From positions 16,942,990 to 17,006,989 of the forward strand of contig CP141139.1 of assembly GCA_035236585.1 (NCBI GenBank): a stretch of 64,000 nucleotides of DNA, read 5' to 3'. How positions within the stretch are numbered: position 1 is the stretch's first letter; every line of letters starts with the position of its first letter. A program made the position numbers and the translations under genes. The DNA comes from Warburgia ugandensis. Its lineage: Eukaryota > Streptophyta > Magnoliopsida > Canellales > Canellaceae. The notes beneath the pieces are model-generated. The model saw only the letters and a list, made by a program, of their open reading frames with translations. It made no database searches and had not been told where the DNA came from. Shown piece after piece: positions 1-10,440 of this stretch.

Positions 1-731
1 AGAGAGCCAGGGAGAGGGATTGGGCTCACTTTATTTATTTTTCAGTAGTCTAAGCCGTTTCCTGTTCCATATGCAGTATGCCTGTGACCTTGCTTTTGTA
101 TACCTTTTTAGTGGTCCAGCTTTAATCACGAAAGAGGGGCCTTAATAACTCTCTCATAGATGACCGTGTATGTGATTTGTTTTGTAATTCTTTACTTTTA
201 AAAAGAAAAACTCTAAGAAAAAATACTTTTAAAAAAGAGAAATCCTACACTACAATACTACAATGTCAATGCACAATCCCTAGTACAACACCTTACGTGG
301 GCTATTAATTTGCAAGAATAGTTAAGATTAAACTATCATTTAGGGGAAGATAAGTACTAAAAAAGAATTGCAGATGATCGGAGAAAAATATTGATTGAGC
401 ACATGCATATTTTTGCAACTCTCCTTTTTGTACTTATCTTTTTGCAATTTGATCTAGGCTATTCTTGCAAATCAATTGCCCAAACGAGGCATTGCACTAT
501 AGTACAGTACCTGCGCATAGTATTGCAGCACATTCCTCTTTGTAGTTACAAGAAAATTTTGAATAAACGATTTTTTAAAAAAAATGCTCTAACTTTTTAG
601 GTTCCCAATTTTTTTTCCACATAATTTAGAAGTTCTTACATATTCTCAATTATAGGCAGATTTACCAAATTAAATATAAATTTATTAAATTGAGCTCAAA
701 TTCAAGGAATAATTCTTTAGGTTCTCAAAGA
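1..731. other. Unassigned AT-rich intergenic DNA
   Basis: No protein family, RNA gene or repeat is recognisable here. The short open frames have no domain signature and are what AT-rich sequence gives by chance. A SINE lies immediately downstream. Confidence 0.5.
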
Positions 732-743
732 TTATCTATAGAT

Positions 744-932
744 AAAAAGGGCAGCTCTAGTGCACAAAGCTCCCGCCTATGCAGAGTCAGGGGAAGGGGG
801 GGATCACAAGGGCTTATAGTACACAGCCTTACCTTACATTTCTGCCAGAGGTTATTTCTACTCCTTGAACCCGTGACCTCAAGGTCACATGACGACAACT
901 TTTATTATTGTGCCAAGGTAAGGTTGCCCATT
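744..932 (-). mobile_element. Au-type SINE, near full length
   Basis: A tRNA-derived SINE in reverse orientation. On the minus strand it has the tRNA-like head (gccttgg-like start, B-box-like ggttcaagg) and a body ending in the conserved gagctttgtgcac..gctgccc tail. It is flanked by a 12-bp duplication, ttatctatagat, at 732-743 and 933-944. The element is non-coding: transcribed by RNA polymerase III and moved by a partner LINE (family knowledge). The apparent 120-residue reading frame across it is an artefact. Confidence 0.88.
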
Positions 933-944
933 TTATCTATAGAT

Positions 945-2338
945 CTGGCCAAAAATATAAATTTATATTCTGGCAATTCTTTTTGCCTGACTTTTTTCTA
1001 TTGCTTTCTGAATTTTACGAAATTTTGCCTTGGTGACCTGTTTCCAAATTAACCATGCTCCTCTTCACAAAAATCGTAAAAAAAATGAAAAAAATTAGAA
1101 GGGAGAAAACTGATTAGAGAAATACTTCAACAAGCTCACTTTTTACCCAGTCATACATTGGTGTCAAATGGCTTGAAAAGGTGCACGTGTGCCACCCAGA
1201 TTAGTTTCATTTGCTCTTAAAATTTGTTGTAGCCTTTAAAATATTGCTTATTTGTAGTCCCAAATCATGTTAATTTAGGGATTATTTTATTTTATTTTTA
1301 TATCCTCTTTCTGCTCTTTTTTCATAACTTCTCTATTTTCTCAATCAGCATGTTTCTTCCTTCCAAGTCGTGTATAATTTGCTATTCAACACGGAAATTA
1401 AAAATGGGCGAATTAAGGGATTAATTAAGTACGATGGTCTTTCAATATCAATGGGGCTTGACGGTTCGACGATTAGCTCTACTACCGAACTTGTTCAACT
1501 GTTGTTGCCGTGGCAATTGGTGGGGCAACCACTTCACTGCGATACATCACTGGCATGGATCCCTTCTGGCATTGGTTAAACATCTTCCTGGTTTTATTTC
1601 GACAGTTCCTCTTCAGATTGAGTGTTGGTTTGTTCTGTTATTGCTTGTTGCTAGTGCAACCCAAAATCCTTTTCTTTCTTCTTCTCATTTTATGCATCTT
1701 TGTTTGCTGATGTATGATTGCAATTTCAATGAATCTTAGAATATTTTATTATAAGGCCTCCAATTCATTTCCGTACACATATGGCAGCCAAATGACAGAA
1801 AACGGAAATGTTGTCGAAAAATACACGTAAGGAAAGGATTTCCGTCACATAGCTGAATGGCCTTTAGAATTTGATGTTTTTTCACATATGGAGGTTGTGG
1901 CTTCGTTAATTCTGCAAGTTGCAGCTTTGTTTTTCCGGAAAGGCTTATTCAGCACTTTCTTCAAATGGGTTTTATGTATTTTGCAGTTTCCACATGTTTA
2001 TTCAGTGTGCTCGTAACTTGTATGTAAAATGAAAGAGACTAGATGTTTAGGATTCTCATATTTATGAAATTTGGAGTAATCTGGGATACCCAAACAGTAG
2101 AAACTGGGGTTGATTTCCATGATACATTTATCCCTGTGATATATTTGTTTCGGTGGATGCTCTTTCATTCTTTGGATTACGTTTGTCTCTGCTTTTCATT
2201 ATATAGCTAGTCCCGTATATTCTGTATGTAGGCATGTTATTTTTGTTTAAATGTTTGTTTCATTGTATCTTTACTAATTACCAGTGCGAGTTTAAATTGT
2301 TTGAGAATGATTTTATTGTATGATTTGTGCAGTGACTG
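945..2338. other. Unassigned sequence; short Trp-rich frames at 1,434-1,739
   Basis: Three overlapping plus-strand frames at about 1,370-1,740 encode short hydrophobic, Trp-rich peptides. None has a complete gene structure, and I recognise no family. The middle frame (1,510-1,710) has a stretch GMDPFWHWLNI followed by a hydrophobic segment, which could be an exon remnant, but no partner exons or convincing splice sites were found. The rest is AT-rich with no feature. Confidence 0.35.
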
Positions 2339-2515
2339 AGGAGCCTTGGAGAAAAAGTAAAAGTTGTTGTCATGTGACCTTGAGGTCATGGATTCAAGGT
2401 GTGGAAATAGCCTATTGCAAATTGCAAGGTAAGACTGTGTACTTTAGGCTCTTGTGGTCCGCCCCTTCCCCTTCCCCGCATAGGCGAGAGCTTTGTGCAC
2501 CGGAGCTGCCTTGTT
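2339..2515 (+). mobile_element. Au-type SINE, full length
   Basis: Forward Au-type SINE. It begins gaggagccttgg, carries a B-box-like ggattcaaggtgtgg, then the conserved cttgtggtccgccccttcc block and gagctttgtgcaccgg..ctgcc end. An imperfect target duplication flanks it: atttgtgcagtgact just upstream and atttgcatagtgact just downstream. It lies about 240 bp before the pararetrovirus relic. Confidence 0.88.
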
Positions 2516-2754
2516 ATTTGCATAGTGACTAACGTTTGATAATTTTTTTTTTGTTATTTGCTTTGTCGTGGACAGCGCTGTTGATTCTAATTCTAAGATT
2601 TTAAAATTCGGACTATGGTATGGGAACAATATGACAAAGGATGACGTTGATTATGGCATAGCCTCAAAAAAGTCCTGTGCCAACTCCAAACCTGGCAATC
2701 GCCTTGACATTTGAAAACTAGTTAGACAAGATTGTTATATTTCATGTTGTTTCA

Positions 2755-3471
2755 GTGCTAAAACCTAAATTTTCTCCGACCAAGATGGAGGTAAAGAAAG
2801 AGACTGATCTTGGACTATCTGGTAAAAATCTCAATAGTGTAACAAATACCTCCGAATACCATATATATGGTGGGGAAATCCCCTATGATATCCTGTCATA
2901 TGGACATTTAGTTCATTCCTGTATAAATGAGGGAATCTCTCTCTGCAATGAAATTAAATTGTGAAATCAGCTTAAGAGAGAATGAATAACAGAGAAAAAA
3001 CAGTTAGGAGAATTTTGTCAACAATTTGCAATTGACATGCCTAAAATAAAAACTCCTAAAAAGGAAAGGAAACAATATGTTCCTAAAAGAAAGAGAAAAT
3101 TCTCTAAAAAACATAATGAGAAATTTAAAGAAGTTAAAAATCCTAAAACAAGAAAAACATCTTTTAAAAAGGATAAGTCTAAAATCAAATGTTATAAATG
3201 CGAAAAATTAGGACATACAACCAATAGATGCTGGACTTAAAGAAAAATTTTAGAACTTCAAATAGATGATGAAACTAAACAAAAATTGTTCAAAATAATA
3301 TTAAGCTCTTCCGATTCCGATTTTGAATCTGTTGAATATATATCATCTACTTCTAGTTTAGAAGATGAACCCTATTGTAATCATTGTAATACTCTTACTA
3401 AGGACGCTGAATATTGGAAATCCATTGTTGACATGAATAATCTGTCTATCAATGTTTTATCTCAGTCTTAA
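2755..3471 (+). pseudogene. Pararetrovirus coat-protein C-terminal region with zinc knuckle (broken)
   Basis: The C-terminal part of the viral coat protein, which packages nucleic acid. A Lys/Arg-rich basic stretch (3,040-3,180) leads to a CCHC knuckle, C-x2-C-x4-H-x4-C, encoded at about 3,187-3,234. An acidic Ser/Asp/Glu segment follows (3,286-3,400), as is common in caulimovirid capsid precursors. Stops in the reading frame occur at 2,962 and 2,983 (TGA), 3,238 (TAA) and 3,469 (TAA). All segments share one frame with the polymerase downstream, so this was one polyprotein. The upstream part is absent. Confidence 0.75.
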
Positions 3472-3522
3472 TTTGATCTTCTTGATGTAATAACCAAAAT
3501 TGAAGATAAAGAACTTAGAACC

Positions 3523-4212
3523 TTGCTTCTTGAAAAACTAATAGCTTTCTATAATAAAGATGGAAAAGAACAGCCTGATAAAGTAATTAATACAGATAAT
3601 GTTTATAAAATGTTTAAAGTTACAAAAAGACTAAGTACAAAACCAGCTTTAAATACAACTGTTTCGACACAAGAATTGAAAAATGAAATTAATAATCTCA
3701 AAACAAAAATTGTTTTGTTGAAAATTGAAAATCAGTTTATGACTCAAAGAATAACTCGATTAGAAAACTCAAAATTAGAAATAGGACAAACATCCATTGT
3801 TAATGCATTTGATCTAGAACCACAATATCTTGACCTAATCAGGCAAGTTACTTCACAAAAATGGTATATTAATGTTACCATATCTGTTGCAGGTGAATGG
3901 TACCTTTCTGATCTTATTGCGCTAGTTGACAGTGGTGCAGACATAAGCTGTATTCAAGAAGGATTAGTTCCTACCAAATATTTTGAAAAAACCTAGCAAA
4001 GTCTTACTTCAGCAAGTAATAATAAGCTTAAAATCAATTTTAAACGTAACAATGCAGTGATTTGTAATAACGATATTTGCATTCCAACTCCTTTCTTGTT
4101 AGTCAAAGACCTACACCATCATATGATTTTAGGAACACCATTCCTCTATAATATTATGCCTATTGATAAAATTGATCCTTTAGGAATATATTTTTCTAAA
4201 GAAAATCGGTAA
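3523..4212 (+). pseudogene. Pararetrovirus aspartic protease region (broken)
   Basis: A 157-residue open segment (3,523-3,993). It starts with a heptad-like coiled-coil stretch (residues about 50-85) and then carries the retropepsin active-site motif DSGAD at residues 136-140, with the preceding ALV typical of caulimovirid proteases. The catalytic Asp is kept. The frame is cut by TAG at 3,994 and TAA at 4,210. The second half of the protease fold (around 4,020-4,200, including an ILGTPF-like strand) continues in the same frame. The protease would have processed the ORF1 polyprotein. Confidence 0.75.
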
Positions 4213-4425
4213 TGCTCCTTCAAATTTATTACTGACCTTAAAACTCATTTGCTTAATGAAGCCAGACAAATCTTGTTAAAAGAACAACAGATTAATTTTA
4301 TAAAAGAAGAAATTGCTTATCACGATGTCCAGAATGATATTCAGAATAAAATGTTTCAACAGAAAGTTAAAAATCTCCTTCATACTTTCTTAGAAAACCT
4401 TTGCAATGATCTTCCAAATGCTTTC

Positions 4426-4989
4426 TAGAATAGAAAAATTCATTGTGTCATTCTTCCTTATGTTGAAGACTTTTCGGAAGATAATATCTCGACTAAAGCT
4501 AAGCCAGCACAAATGAACTCTCAATACATAGAGTTGTGTAAAAATGAAATATCTGATCTTGTTAATAAAAAGCTAATTCGTAGTTCATCTTCCCCTTGGA
4601 GTTGTACTGCTTTATTAAAATGGATCAGATACCCAATTCCCAACAAAGGTGATCTGCTCAATAGATTACAAGGATCAGTAATTTTTTCTAAATTTGATTT
4701 GAAATCAGGATTTTAGCAAATTCAAATTCATGAATCTGATAGATATAAAACTGCATTCACTGTACCTTTTGGACAATATGAGTGGAATGTTGTGCCTTTT
4801 GGTTTGAAAAATGCTCCTTTTGAATTTCTGAAGATTATGAATGGTATTTTCAATCAGTGTAGTCAATTTATCATTTCATATATTGATGATGTTTTAATAT
4901 TCTCAAAATCTTTAGATCAACACTTTAAACGTCTTAAAGTTTTTCGCTAGTTAATTTAGAAACATAGACTTGTTTTATCTGCTTCAAAA
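4426..4989 (+). pseudogene. Pararetrovirus reverse transcriptase region (broken)
   Basis: The RT domain that would copy viral pregenomic RNA to DNA. Visible motifs, all in one frame: YPIPNKGDLL and FSKFDLKSGF (motif A, with its catalytic Asp) before 4,714, a VPFG..NAP stretch (motif B) around 4,765-4,820, and YIDD (motif C) at 4,879-4,890. The catalytic residues survive, but TAG stops at 4,426, 4,714, 4,948 and 4,957 interrupt the frame. The family identity is clear; the gene is dead. Confidence 0.85.
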
Positions 4990-5703
4990 ATGAAGTTATT
5001 TCAACCTGAAATTAGATTCCTTGGTCATAATATTTTTCAAGGACGCATCGTTCCCATCCAGAGAAGCATTGAATTTGCTTCTAAATTTCCTGATGAGATT
5101 ATTGATACTAAACAGTTGCAAAGGTTTTTAGGATCTTTAAATTATATTTTTGATTATTATCAAAATTTAGCAGCCGATACTGCTATCTTATTTAATCGCC
5201 TTAGGAAAAATGCTAAGCCTTGGACTAAAGAACATACTAAGATGGTTCAGAAAATTAAGTCTAGGGTTAAAAGTCTTCCCTGTTTAAATCTTGCCAATTT
5301 TGAATGGTTTAAAATTGTTGAAATTGATGCCTCCGATATTGGCTATGGTGGCATTTTGAAACAAGTTAATCCCCCTTCTAATAAAGAAGAACTTGTTCGA
5401 TTTACTTCGGGCAAATGGAATGATACCCAGAGAAAATATTCTACCATTAAATAGGAAATGCTTTCAATTGTTAAATGCATTTCAAAATTCCAAGATGATC
5501 TCTTAAATCAAAAAATTTTACTTCGCATTGATTGCAGCGCTGCAAAACAAATCATTGAAAAAGATGTTAAAAATATTGTTTCAAAACAAATTTTTGCTTG
5601 CTGGCAGGCACAATTATCCGTCTTTGATTTTGACATTGATATCAAGGGAGAATATAACTCTCTTCCTGCTTTTCTAACTCATGAATTTTTGCAGGGATCA
5701 TGA
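4990..5703 (+). pseudogene. Pararetrovirus RNase H region and ORF1 terminus (broken)
   Basis: RNase H domain continuing the RT frame. The connection segment has a LGSLNY motif (about 5,131-5,148), and the first catalytic Asp is seen in EIDASDIGYGG (about 5,320-5,352). One TAG at 5,452 splits the domain. The C-terminal motif LPAFLTHEFLQG at about 5,660-5,697 is typical of caulimovirid polymerase ends. ORF1 ends in TGA at 5,701-5,703, which overlaps an ATG at 5,700-5,702. Beyond the TAG no frameshift is seen. Confidence 0.82.
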
Positions 5704-7173
5704 CTAATCCAGGAGAATGGTTTACCCCAGGTAATACCCGTAGGGGTCGTGGAAGAGGTCGTGGTAATACCCAAGACTGAAAAGGAAAACTAAGCTAATG
5801 GCCACCGCTTCAAAGTTCGGCCTCCAAGCTAAAATTAATAACTTTGGGTAACATCCCTCAGTTGAGTAATAATCTGCCTTCATACTCTATTGATGAAGAA
5901 ATTCCTCGTCAACAATTTACTCATTAGAAATCTACTAAGGAGGTACTCACTATGACTGCGGAGCAATATTTATTCCGTGACTATCAAGATGTAATACTAA
6001 ACCTTGATAGCTCGTAAATATTGCGAGGATATGATCCACAAAATCCATGGGACGTTGCCTATAAATATTGGCAGAATAATACCTACCCACCGCAAGTTAG
6101 GTGAAGTCAATTCCTTGTGGAAAAATTTCTCCAAGAAATTAAAGTCATGGAAATCAACCACTTTTACAATCATGACAAATCTGTCATCAATTTTAATAAA
6201 ATCCTTATTAATAAGGTCCTGTGTCCCCAAGAATGGGATATTAACCCGGGTCAATATAAATGGGTAGAAGCTAAGGGCACCCATTATCCATATAACTAGT
6301 GGGATTATGTTGACTCAATGAGTTATGTCATGTATCTCGAAAATAATTTGAGAAAACATTCATGATTCATCTGCATAAACCCCGAGCTAATACAAGGGGG
6401 TCTCTCTCCATGGTTCTACCATTGCTGGAGGAGATTTGGACCATCTCTGGCCATATTACCAAAAAAGCTCAAGGAACTATATAATAAAGGGGTGGAATAT
6501 ACACCCGAAGTTAACTCTATCTCTCCTAACCAGTTAATAACAGGTCAATGTGAGGCAATGTTCTTTATAACATTTGATATTCCATGGATATGGAAGTGGT
6601 CAATGACCATTGGCAAAGACGAGCTTAATATTCAGGTTCTAAAAAGAATATATTTTGTCAAATGGTGGAGAAAATTTCATTCAGAGGGCAAGGCCCCGTG
6701 AAATTGAACTTGTCATACAGCATAATAAAGCTACTTGGGATAATAAGCCCAGCCAACAGTCATCTGCTTCAATCAATGAAATCAAGAAAATGCTCTAGCG
6801 AAAATATCCGACCGACAATGAAGGACAAATGCTTGTCAAATGTATGGATTTTATGAAAGATCAGGTGATGCAATCTTTTAATATCTCTCCAACTGAATCC
6901 TCCTCCACAAAAGCCATGTTAGAAGACAATGTCTTCCAAGATATTCAAGATCTCAACAAAGATGAAAATTTTGAAGACTATTGGGATGCCTCAATGACTA
7001 TTCTTACTCAATTTTTTAACACAAAAAATCAAGCAAAAAATGCTCAGGCTAATCCTCCTAAGAAAATTCCTCCTCCGAATGAACAGTTTCAAAATATTCT
7101 TGAAACTTATGACAAAACGATGAAAGGAAAGATGAAAGCCTTACCAGATGAAGTTGATGAAGATCTGCCCTAA
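5700..7173 (+). pseudogene. Pararetrovirus second reading frame (ORF2), function unknown, broken
   Basis: A second viral frame begins at the ATG (5,700) that overlaps the ORF1 stop as ATGA. Its start encodes a Gly/Arg run (RGRGRGRG, about 5,732-5,755) of RNA-binding flavour. Conceptual segments follow in the same phase at about 5,850-6,700 (Trp/Tyr-rich, e.g. YKYWQNNTYPP near 6,058-6,090), interrupted by several stops. A phase change near 6,700 brings in an acidic C-terminal segment at 6,829-7,170 with a Pro-rich PPKKIPPPNE. I recognise no enzyme motif. Florendovirus-like elements are known to carry such a downstream ORF of unknown role; assignment to it is inference. Confidence 0.6.
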
Positions 7174-7383
7174 TAACCATCTCCCGACAGGATGATCATA
7201 CCAGTCAATCAGTCTGACATAGCAGGCCCACCACGAGAATCTCTTTTTGTAAAGTTCCTCAAATTATTGAGGAATCTCTTTTTCTTTTTCTTTATGTCAT
7301 TTCTTCTTTTTCTTTTGTCATATGAAGTCTTTTGAATTATTGAGTTGGATTCCAAATCGTGTTAAGTCCAGAATCCAAGCATC

Positions 7384-7506
7384 TATAAATATCGAGTCTG
7401 TTTCAGTCTGCGAGCATCGCCTGCTTGGTTGCTCTTTCAGTGCTAAGCTTACTGCCTCTTGTAATCGTTTCCCTCTCCTTGTAATCTTTCTCCTTCTTAT
7501 AATAAA
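7384..7506 (+). promoter_or_regulatory. Pararetrovirus 35S-like TATA box and poly(A) signal
   Basis: TATA box tataaata at 7,384-7,391, followed about 110 bp later by aataaa at 7,501-7,506, with CT-rich sequence between. Caulimovirids place a promoter and, shortly downstream, the poly(A) signal that is skipped on the first pass and used on the second. This arrangement after ORF2 supports viral origin. No intact Met-tRNA primer site follows before the insert ends. Confidence 0.55.
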
Positions 7507-7614
7507 ATCCCTTCGGGGTCCTTCTGTAATCTTGGGTTTTAATTCTTGCTTTGGATGAACGTCACTCTGTAAGTATTTTGCTGCTTCTTCTTCTCCTTCT
7601 CGATATATGCATGC

Positions 7615-7642
<28 letters not shown>
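7615..7642. repeat. (TA)14 microsatellite at the pararetrovirus 3' border
   Basis: A pure TA dinucleotide run. It lies about 55-110 bp after the viral poly(A) region. TA-rich simple repeats are reported integration sites for florendovirus-type elements (family knowledge). Confidence 0.9.
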
Positions 7643-7646
<4 letters not shown>

Positions 7647-9554
7647 TTTATGTGGCTGTTCTTAAGCCTCTTGCCAATTTTGTATTTGTAGGGTGTTGCC
7701 ATTATGATATTTGTGGTTATTATATCCTACTGCCATGGATAGTGGCAATTTGAGACATCTTGCAAGTAAGTAAAAGAATTATTCTCTAGTTATGCTAAAC
7801 ATTTGAGATTTTTTTAACACTTTCTCATACAATTATAACATCTATTTTTTAATACCCGGGTCCTTTATTCATTTATGTAGCATTACCTACTTGGTTATTC
7901 ACATCTTCCTACTACCAAATGGCAGGTCTTTTTTTATGCAGAGATAAAGAGGATGAAAATCAAGAATTGCTACTTCCTCCTGATTGTATCCCAAGATGTT
8001 CTACAATGGAGGAAGGATCACATTGAGGGTTTTTCTCTAGAGGTGATGCTTTTGGTGGTTCAAATTTGGATTATCAATGCTCTATATAAGTTATGGTTCA
8101 TGCAATTAGGAGCTCACATAAGTTAGCAACAACACCTGATTGAATTCCTACAAAGGCTAGACACCTTTTCTTTTATCTTGTTTATTTTCTTCTAGCAGTC
8201 ACATATTAATAAACCATTTTTTTTACTTTAACAAAGGAGTTTGTTGGTACAGGATGGCGTTTGAATTTATTGTTGTCCTTCATAAAATCCCCAGCAAAGA
8301 AAATCTCTTTTATCTTGACAATTTGCAATGTTAGTTAAGAAAGAACTTGATCAACACTCAATAAGATTCATTGCAAAATGTTATCTGAAAATCATGGGCC
8401 TCTACCTAGTGAAGGTACTATGCAATCGTACTTTGAAGAAGATTGATGTGTGGGTGCCTTGTTAGCTATCTTCTTTCTCCCAAATTCATTAATGTATATT
8501 CCTTGGAGAATGCAAATTAAGATTAAGAAATTAGAGATGCTGGTGGAAAATTTACAGGAAAAGCAAACAAGGTTGGGATGGACCTTAAGGAAATCTCTAA
8601 AGAGGATTGTAGTAATCATGAAATGTTTTTGATGCAGCTCAATCATTTACTTACTTCCATAGCTATCAATGCGTAAAAATGCGGAAGCTAGATCTCTATG
8701 ACCGGTTGGTTTTCATCATCTTTTTTCTTAGCAAGAACATAATGCTTAAATCCAAAAGTTGAGAATACTTCTTGAAAACTTATTTCACATAACTAACATT
8801 CTACCCCCTCTAGCTGACAAGTTGGATGCTGTATAACATTTATCCTTTTGTGGGAAGACAAGGTCTTATGGTAAGAAATCAGTTGAGAGTTTCTTCCATT
8901 TATGTTGCCAGTGCACTTTTTACATTTAATGAATCGTTACCCACTATAAAGGGCCTCAAAAGATAGTCATTGGAGCAAATTTCTTTATTTTAGAGCCAAA
9001 ATTGCTTCCTCAGTGAAAATGAATCTGACTGGAACCAACTCTGTGGATGCCATTGAAAATTCATCATTTTAGGACATCAGGTAGGGAGTAGTGATTTTTT
9101 ATTGGCTCTAGTGGTAGCCAAATTCTCTAGAAGTGATGTTAATGGGTGAAAAACTACTTTTGACAACGTAGCTGGGAAGCTGACTACTGTTAAGATGCAT
9201 TTGAGTCTTTGAGTTGAAGTGCATTGCAAGAAGCTTCCAGATCTTAAAGGAAAATGCTTGTGTAAGAAAACTAATATAAAGTGCTTACTTCCTAGTGTCA
9301 ACATAGACACTTGAAGAGTTAAAGAGCTTGAATTGAAATAGAATACTCAAATTACACTAGTGGGATTTTGTAATTATGGGGTTTCGAAAAAGAGAGAATA
9401 AGTTCGTTGAATTTTTTCTACCAAAGTTTTCTATTGGCTGTGGGAAACAAGCTTTTAGCTTAGATCGTTAGATCATATCTACTTTATCAAATCTTCTATT
9501 TTTTGTATGGTTTTAAATGAAATATTTCCTTTTGAATCCTTATGCTTGAGATCC
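7643..9554. other. Unassigned region
   Basis: No family is recognised. Some stretches look codon-like but are broken on every frame (for example around 8,500-8,630 and 9,010-9,310). This could be old pseudogene or transposon sequence. No TSDs, TIRs or SINE motifs were found. Confidence 0.3.
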
Positions 9555-9766
9555 ATGTTAAGGATTTGCCAAAAATTTTATGCTAGTTGGCACATGACAC
9601 AACCCTCCTCCTTTATATGGGCTTGGGACCGGTTGCAAGATGACAAAACCATATAAAACTAATACCAAATGAGGCCACGACACTTGATAGAGGAGAATGG
9701 AAGAACAAGATTTGTGTAGTCAACCCTAATCGGGACAAGACTTTGATGATGATGATGATGATGATT
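9555..9766 (+). mobile_element. RTE-type LINE 3' end with (GAT)n tail
   Basis: It contains the phrase cctcctttatatgggcttgg around 9,608-9,627, then gtcaaccctaatcgggacaa followed by gactttgatg and a GAT repeat to about 9,764. Plant RTE-clade LINEs end in this conserved block plus a short microsatellite tail (family knowledge). Only the 3' end is present, as expected from 5' truncation during reverse transcription. Confidence 0.7.
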
Positions 9767-10396
9767 TTTTGTGTAGCTTGAAGTTTGTTAGGCCTTTGAA
9801 TTGTTCATTAATATTTGCCTAGTAATTTGGTTCTATTCCTGTACTGCACTGAAATGCTCTTGGTTGTTCCCCATATAACTGTTTTCTTTCTAGGCCATTT
9901 AAAGGGCAATCAACAAACTGAACTTTCATGTGTCAAGCAGGCATTGAGAGAAACTCTGCTACTATCTTGGCATAAATGACGCAGACGAAGAAAGAATAAA
10001 GCCCATTAAACAGTACATGAGAAGATGGTTGCAAAAAGGTGATTTCAATAGCTACAAGTGGACCAATTAGAGAATGAGAGATAGGTGAACCAATCAAAGA
10101 ATGAGAGTCTATTAGGAGTTTGTTATGGGTGATGATGAAATAGCAAGGAGAGGTAGAATACGGCAAGGAAAAACATTAGTTGAAAGCTACTTTTGGAGGA
10201 ACTAGCCCCTCGAAGGTTTGGAAGCTACTCGTTTCTTTCCCTTTTTCTACATTTTTTACTTTTCTATTAACCATGTTGCAAATTTGTCGTCATTCGAATT
10301 GTCGTTGAAGGTTTAAAAGAGATAATTCACTATTCTATAGTCAAACTTCCAATTTCTTTCTCTCTGTTAGGTCTTCGAAAGTGTAGGTTCCTATCA
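9767..10396 (+). other. Possible remnant 5' LTR of the Ty3/gypsy element
   Basis: This precedes a degenerate Met-tRNA primer site and the gag-like region, so its end (..cctatca at about 10,390-10,396) is where a 5' LTR should finish. No second LTR copy is present in the window for comparison, so the LTR start is undefined and the call rests on position only. Confidence 0.3.
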
Positions 10397-10399
10397 ATT

Positions 10400-10411
10400 T
10401 TGGTATTAGAG
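10400..10411 (+). other. Degenerate primer-binding site of the Ty3/gypsy fragment
   Basis: tggtattagagt resembles tggtatcagagc, the complement of the initiator-Met tRNA 3' end, with a few mismatches. It sits just before the gag-like frame, which is the expected place. Confidence 0.5.
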
Positions 10412-10440
10412 TGGTTGATCACTGGATTGTTTTTCAGGTT

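Larger units (their letters stand above)
2755..7600 (+). mobile_element. Endogenous pararetrovirus (Caulimoviridae), 5'-truncated and decayed
   Basis: An integrated plant pararetrovirus. In order it holds a zinc-knuckle coat-protein tail, aspartic protease, reverse transcriptase, RNase H, a second long frame, then a TATA box and poly(A) signal like those of a 35S-type promoter/leader. The movement-protein part and the start of ORF1 are missing, and no integrase is present. This domain order, an RT-RNase H without integrase and with a downstream ORF2, fits endogenous caulimovirids, most closely the florendovirus-type layout (family knowledge; genus assignment is inference). ORF1 has at least eleven in-frame stops but no frameshift between 2,755 and 5,703; ORF2 has several stops and one frameshift. 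It is not coding-competent. A (TA)n tract abuts the 3' end. Confidence 0.82.

Noticed and set aside
744..932. Functional tRNA genes at the tRNA-like SINE heads
   Set aside because: No complete cloverleaf or acceptor pairing; the heads are SINE promoters.
690..1052. 120-residue plus-strand open frame
   Set aside because: It runs through a reverse-oriented SINE and its flanks; the peptide is a translation of SINE sequence.
3994..5454. Programmed readthrough of TAG codons in the viral frame
   Set aside because: All three stop types occur, eleven in total, some in conserved motifs; decay is the simpler explanation.
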